Shown piece after piece: positions 50,845 to 53,128 of a stretch of 53,128 bases of DNA. The stretch is from CAYVTV01 sp964454295 (GTDB taxonomy: Bacteria; Bacteroidota; Bacteroidia; Bacteroidales; GCA-2748055). Each line of letters begins with the position of its first letter. Positions within the stretch are counted from its first letter, which is position 1. Location: assembly GCA_964454295.1 (NCBI GenBank), contig CAYVTV010000002.1, positions 1-53,128 on the forward strand, in the 5' to 3' direction. A model generated the notes under the pieces. It worked only from the letters and a program-made list of their open reading frames with translations, was not told the origin of the DNA and ran no database searches. The position numbers were made by a program, and so were the translations under genes.

Positions 50845-51561
50845 TTGCAGAAAGATTGTTTAATCCCCTAATCGGATAGAATAATACATGAGCTTACTAT
50901 ATGACAAAAAATTCTAATCAATAGAATATTAATATGTTATGTTGTATTGCTAATAACAATTTGTCAGTTTATTTAAAGAAACCGTGATAATCAACAAATA
51001 AAAATAATACTCCCAATGCTGTTTCTAAGATTGGATACCAAGGTCGAAATTAAAGTTACAATAATATCAGATACTTTGAAAAAGTACTTTGATGTTGAAC
51101 TCATCCTGGCTCATATCAATTCCTTTAGATTGATTATCTTAATAACTAAACATTGAGTATTATATTCGAATATGTGAGAACTTTCAGATTGAGATTCCTC
51201 GCAACGATTACAATTGAAGCTTCGAGGTTGATCAAATATGGTCTTAATTATATTACCAACTTGCTTTTTTGCAATGATATAGATAAATTTAACCAATGTT
51301 GCAAATTTTACTCATGTACATTTTGAAAATAATTAAATTATCAACTCTTAAATAATTTTGTTCAACTAACAATAATCGAATTTACACCCATGAATGGTCA
51401 TTGTACTCAATATTCTAATCGTAAAGTACTGTAACAGATTGAAGCCAGGCTCGCTGCAATATATCCTAAACAGCCATTTGATAATTTTGTACCGAATCTG
51501 ATAATTAATGGATCAGTTTAAGACAATTATAGCAAAATATCTTTATAAAAAATCCCATTTT
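50845..51561. other. Long AT-rich intergenic region
   Basis: A 61-codon minus-strand frame (51111-51296) has a CNRCEES segment but no coding support that I trust. Otherwise I see nothing. Confidence 0.4.
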
Positions 51562-51700
51562 CACCCAAACCCAGGCCCCAACCCAACCAAAAAGACACCC
51601 ACAATTGGTCTTGTAAGTGTCTGATTTTAAGAAATCCGTCTTTCTTTGACTACTTCAAAAGAAGATCTGGAAATCCTTAACATAAATGTATAAACAGCAA
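51562..51700 (+). repeat. DHR repeat, full-length example
   Basis: CACCCAAACCCAGGCCCC, AAAAAGACACCCACAATTGG, TCTTGTAAGTGTCTGATTTT, GAAATCCGTCTTTCTTTGAC, closing AAGAAGATC, tail CCTTAACATAAATG. The first hairpin pairs AGACAC with GTGTCT; the second pairs TCTTTCTT with AAGAAGA. Confidence 0.75.
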
Positions 51701-51894
51701 GGATTTAATTCTGGATTTGGATGGTCAATTCCAATCGGGAAATTTTTCAACACCAATTGCTAGTCTGCATGATATTAGATATCATTTACATGATGTTGCT
51801 TGAAATACTTTATTTAAATTAGACAGTGTTAACAAAATACTCGAAAACAATCTTTATACCTTCAATATTTAATAACCCTTAATCCCTGACCCAG

Positions 51895-52578
51895 ATGAAA
51901 AAGAGCCCATTAGTTAAAATTCACTTAATAATCATAAGTGTTCTGTTCATCTTAATCGCGAGCAGCTGCAAAAAGGACGATGCTGATACGACGGTTACTG
52001 ACATTGATGGTAATGTTTACAATACAGTTAGTATCGGCTTACAGGTTTGGATGAAAGAGAATCTTAAAACTACCAAATACAATGATGGTACTGCCATACC
52101 AAATGTTACAGACAATACAGCATGGAGAAATTCCACAACATCAGCTTACTGCTGGTATGATAATGATATAAGCAATAAAGAATTGTATGGGGCATTGTAT
52201 AACTGGTATGCTGTGAATACAGGGAAATTATGCCCAAAAGGATGGCATTCACCTACTGATGCAGAGTTAACTACACTTTCAGACTGTTTAGGAGGTGATG
52301 ATATTGCTGGAGGAAAGTTGAAGGAAATGGGTACTACTCATTGGGCAAGCCCTAACGAAGATGCTACTAATGAAAGCGGTTTCACAGCATTACCAGGTGG
52401 ATATCGGAATTGGGATGGTAATTTCAATCACGCAGGCAGTTACACCTGTATTTGGTCTTCTTCAGAGTTGAATGATCTTGAAGCTTGGTTTAGGGAGATT
52501 TATGGATGGAAACCAGATTTTACCAATAGTGAAGATGTCAAGGAGTATGGTTTTTCTGTTCGTTGCGTCAAGGATTAA
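51895..52578 (+). CDS. FISUMP-domain lipoprotein
   Basis: 227 aa. Lipobox LIASSC, Cys25, followed by KKDD. FISUMP domain: VTDIDGNVYNTVSIGLQVW, KENLKTTKYNDGT, GALYNWYAVNTGKLCPKGWH, GGYRNWDG, CIWSSSE, SVRCVKD. It is closer in wording to the pseudogene at 4155 (DIDGNVYNTV; KYNDG) than to 7024. Surface or periplasmic; function unknown. Confidence 0.88.
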   Translation: MKKSPLVKIHLIIISVLFILIASSCKKDDADTTVTDIDGNVYNTVSIGLQVWMKENLKTTKYNDGTAIPNVTDNTAWRNSTTSAYCWYDNDISNKELYGALYNWYAVNTGKLCPKGWHSPTDAELTTLSDCLGGDDIAGGKLKEMGTTHWASPNEDATNESGFTALPGGYRNWDGNFNHAGSYTCIWSSSELNDLEAWFREIYGWKPDFTNSEDVKEYGFSVRCVKD

Positions 52579-52594
52579 GTGCGCCTGGGCGCAC
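52579..52594 (+). terminator. Hairpin directly after a stop codon
   Basis: GTGCGC-CTGG-GCGCAC begins with the base after the FISUMP stop. No T-run follows, so it may protect the mRNA end rather than terminate transcription. Confidence 0.4.
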
Positions 52595-52699
52595 ACGAAA
52601 AGACCGTGACCAAACAGCCCCGGTTAATATAAGTGAGTTTGCTGTAATCAAGATGATGGACTGCAAACAAGTTATCTCCTTTTGGATTGAAACGAGTTG

Positions 52700-52972
52700 T
52701 TATAAAGAAACAGAAGTCTCAGGAAATTGACTTGAGTTTAACAATCCATATTGAGAACTGTGACCGAGCATAAGTATCCTATCATGAGATTCGATTAGTT
52801 CCAGTAATATTGATTTGGTAATTTCACTTTCGATGACGGTTTTGTTTGCGAGCTGAGCATAAATCTGTGAAATAAAAGTGGCTGGATCTTCTGGATGAAT
52901 AATGAGAGTTTCATAATCAGACCAAAGTAAGCCTTTGATTTGAAGATGCCAAATAATGGTGACTTCAGACAT
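52700..52972 (-). CDS. Small hypothetical protein
   Basis: 90 aa from ATG 52972 (MSEVTIIWHLQIKGLLW). The sequence DPATFISQIYAQLANKTVIE and LIESHDRILMLGHSSQYGLL looks like a real alpha/beta domain with a G-H-x-x-x-x-G-L loop. It may be the front part of a longer family cut short at QFPETSVSL. No signal peptide. Family not recognised. Confidence 0.5.
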   Translation of the reverse strand: MSEVTIIWHLQIKGLLWSDYETLIIHPEDPATFISQIYAQLANKTVIESEITKSILLELIESHDRILMLGHSSQYGLLNSSQFPETSVSL

Positions 52973-53128
52973 TTTACCATATTTAAATTGATTGTTCTTT
53001 TGACATAAAATGAAAGATAATTTTCAGCCTTACTTTATCCCTAACCATTAATTCAAACGTCCCAGAACCTACCAGTTAACTACTCCCTTCTATCAGACCA
53101 CTGATTAACAAATATAAGTTTTCTTATT

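Noticed and set aside
51111..51296. 61-codon minus-strand frame with CNRC
   Set aside because: AT-rich composition, no leader or motif support; not distinguishable from chance.

Overview
The window looks like chromosome of a Bacteroidota bacterium, probably a marine or sediment-type Bacteroidales/Marinilabiliales relative. The grounds are: A+T-rich DNA; starts without clear Shine-Dalgarno sites; two clean Bacteroidota promoters (TTTG-N20-TAATTTTG); many SPII lipoproteins; FISUMP-domain lipoproteins; sulfatases, fucosidases and SASA esterases. No taxonomic marker is present, so the placement is inference. I saw no rRNA, tRNA or CRISPR array.

Layout. 1-4.1 kb: two minus-strand TIR-domain genes with near-identical N-termini but different C-terminal modules, plus a short TIR 5' remnant; a third full-length paralogue lies at 36.4-38.6 kb. 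4.1-9.6 kb: FISUMP genes (one dead, one intact), an M23-like lipoprotein, a cupin and a subtilase. 10-18.4 kb: a compact six-gene minus-strand operon for a fucose-containing, probably sulfated and acetylated glycan (GH117/GH43-like, GH29, SASA esterase, Cys-type sulfatase, GH95, and a SASA/endonuclease-phosphatase chimera), with no SusC/SusD in view and a GH29 gene remnant at its head. 19-30.4 kb: housekeeping-like or unknown genes, including a YdeI-like protein, a long KamA-family aminomutase, a PQQ-propeller protein and a TreT-like glycosyltransferase. 31.3-32 kb: a MntA/HepT toxin-antitoxin pair. 32.7-45.7 kb: SGNH and alpha/beta hydrolases, a twin-domain esterase, SnoaL-like lipoproteins and segmental duplications. 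46-52.6 kb: an aldehyde dehydrogenase, an ASCH protein, a Ser-type sulfatase and a third FISUMP lipoprotein.

The most striking content lies between the genes. (i) About 11 copies of a ~138-bp element begin TGNAAAAGCC and end in the inverse. They carry 23-24-bp spaced GCCGG...TGACCAC boxes, two at one end and one at the other, which is the end architecture of IS21-type transposons without a transposase. They form two subfamilies (A and B). One or more copies break a Rossmann-fold epimerase gene, a SnoaL-like gene and at least one further gene. (ii) At least 11 copies of a second, unrelated ~100-150-bp repeat with two hairpins (here DHR) all lie in one orientation, whichever way the neighbouring genes run. 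(iii) Two copies of a ~155-bp repeat have IS21-like ends, and a separate IS21-like end relic is present. (iv) Two copies of a GC-rich element carry a hairpin whose stem covaries. Together with at least nine broken genes, this is a region worked over by small non-autonomous elements. The repeats, the module-swapping TIR family and the esterase/phosphatase chimera are the best candidates for undescribed biology.
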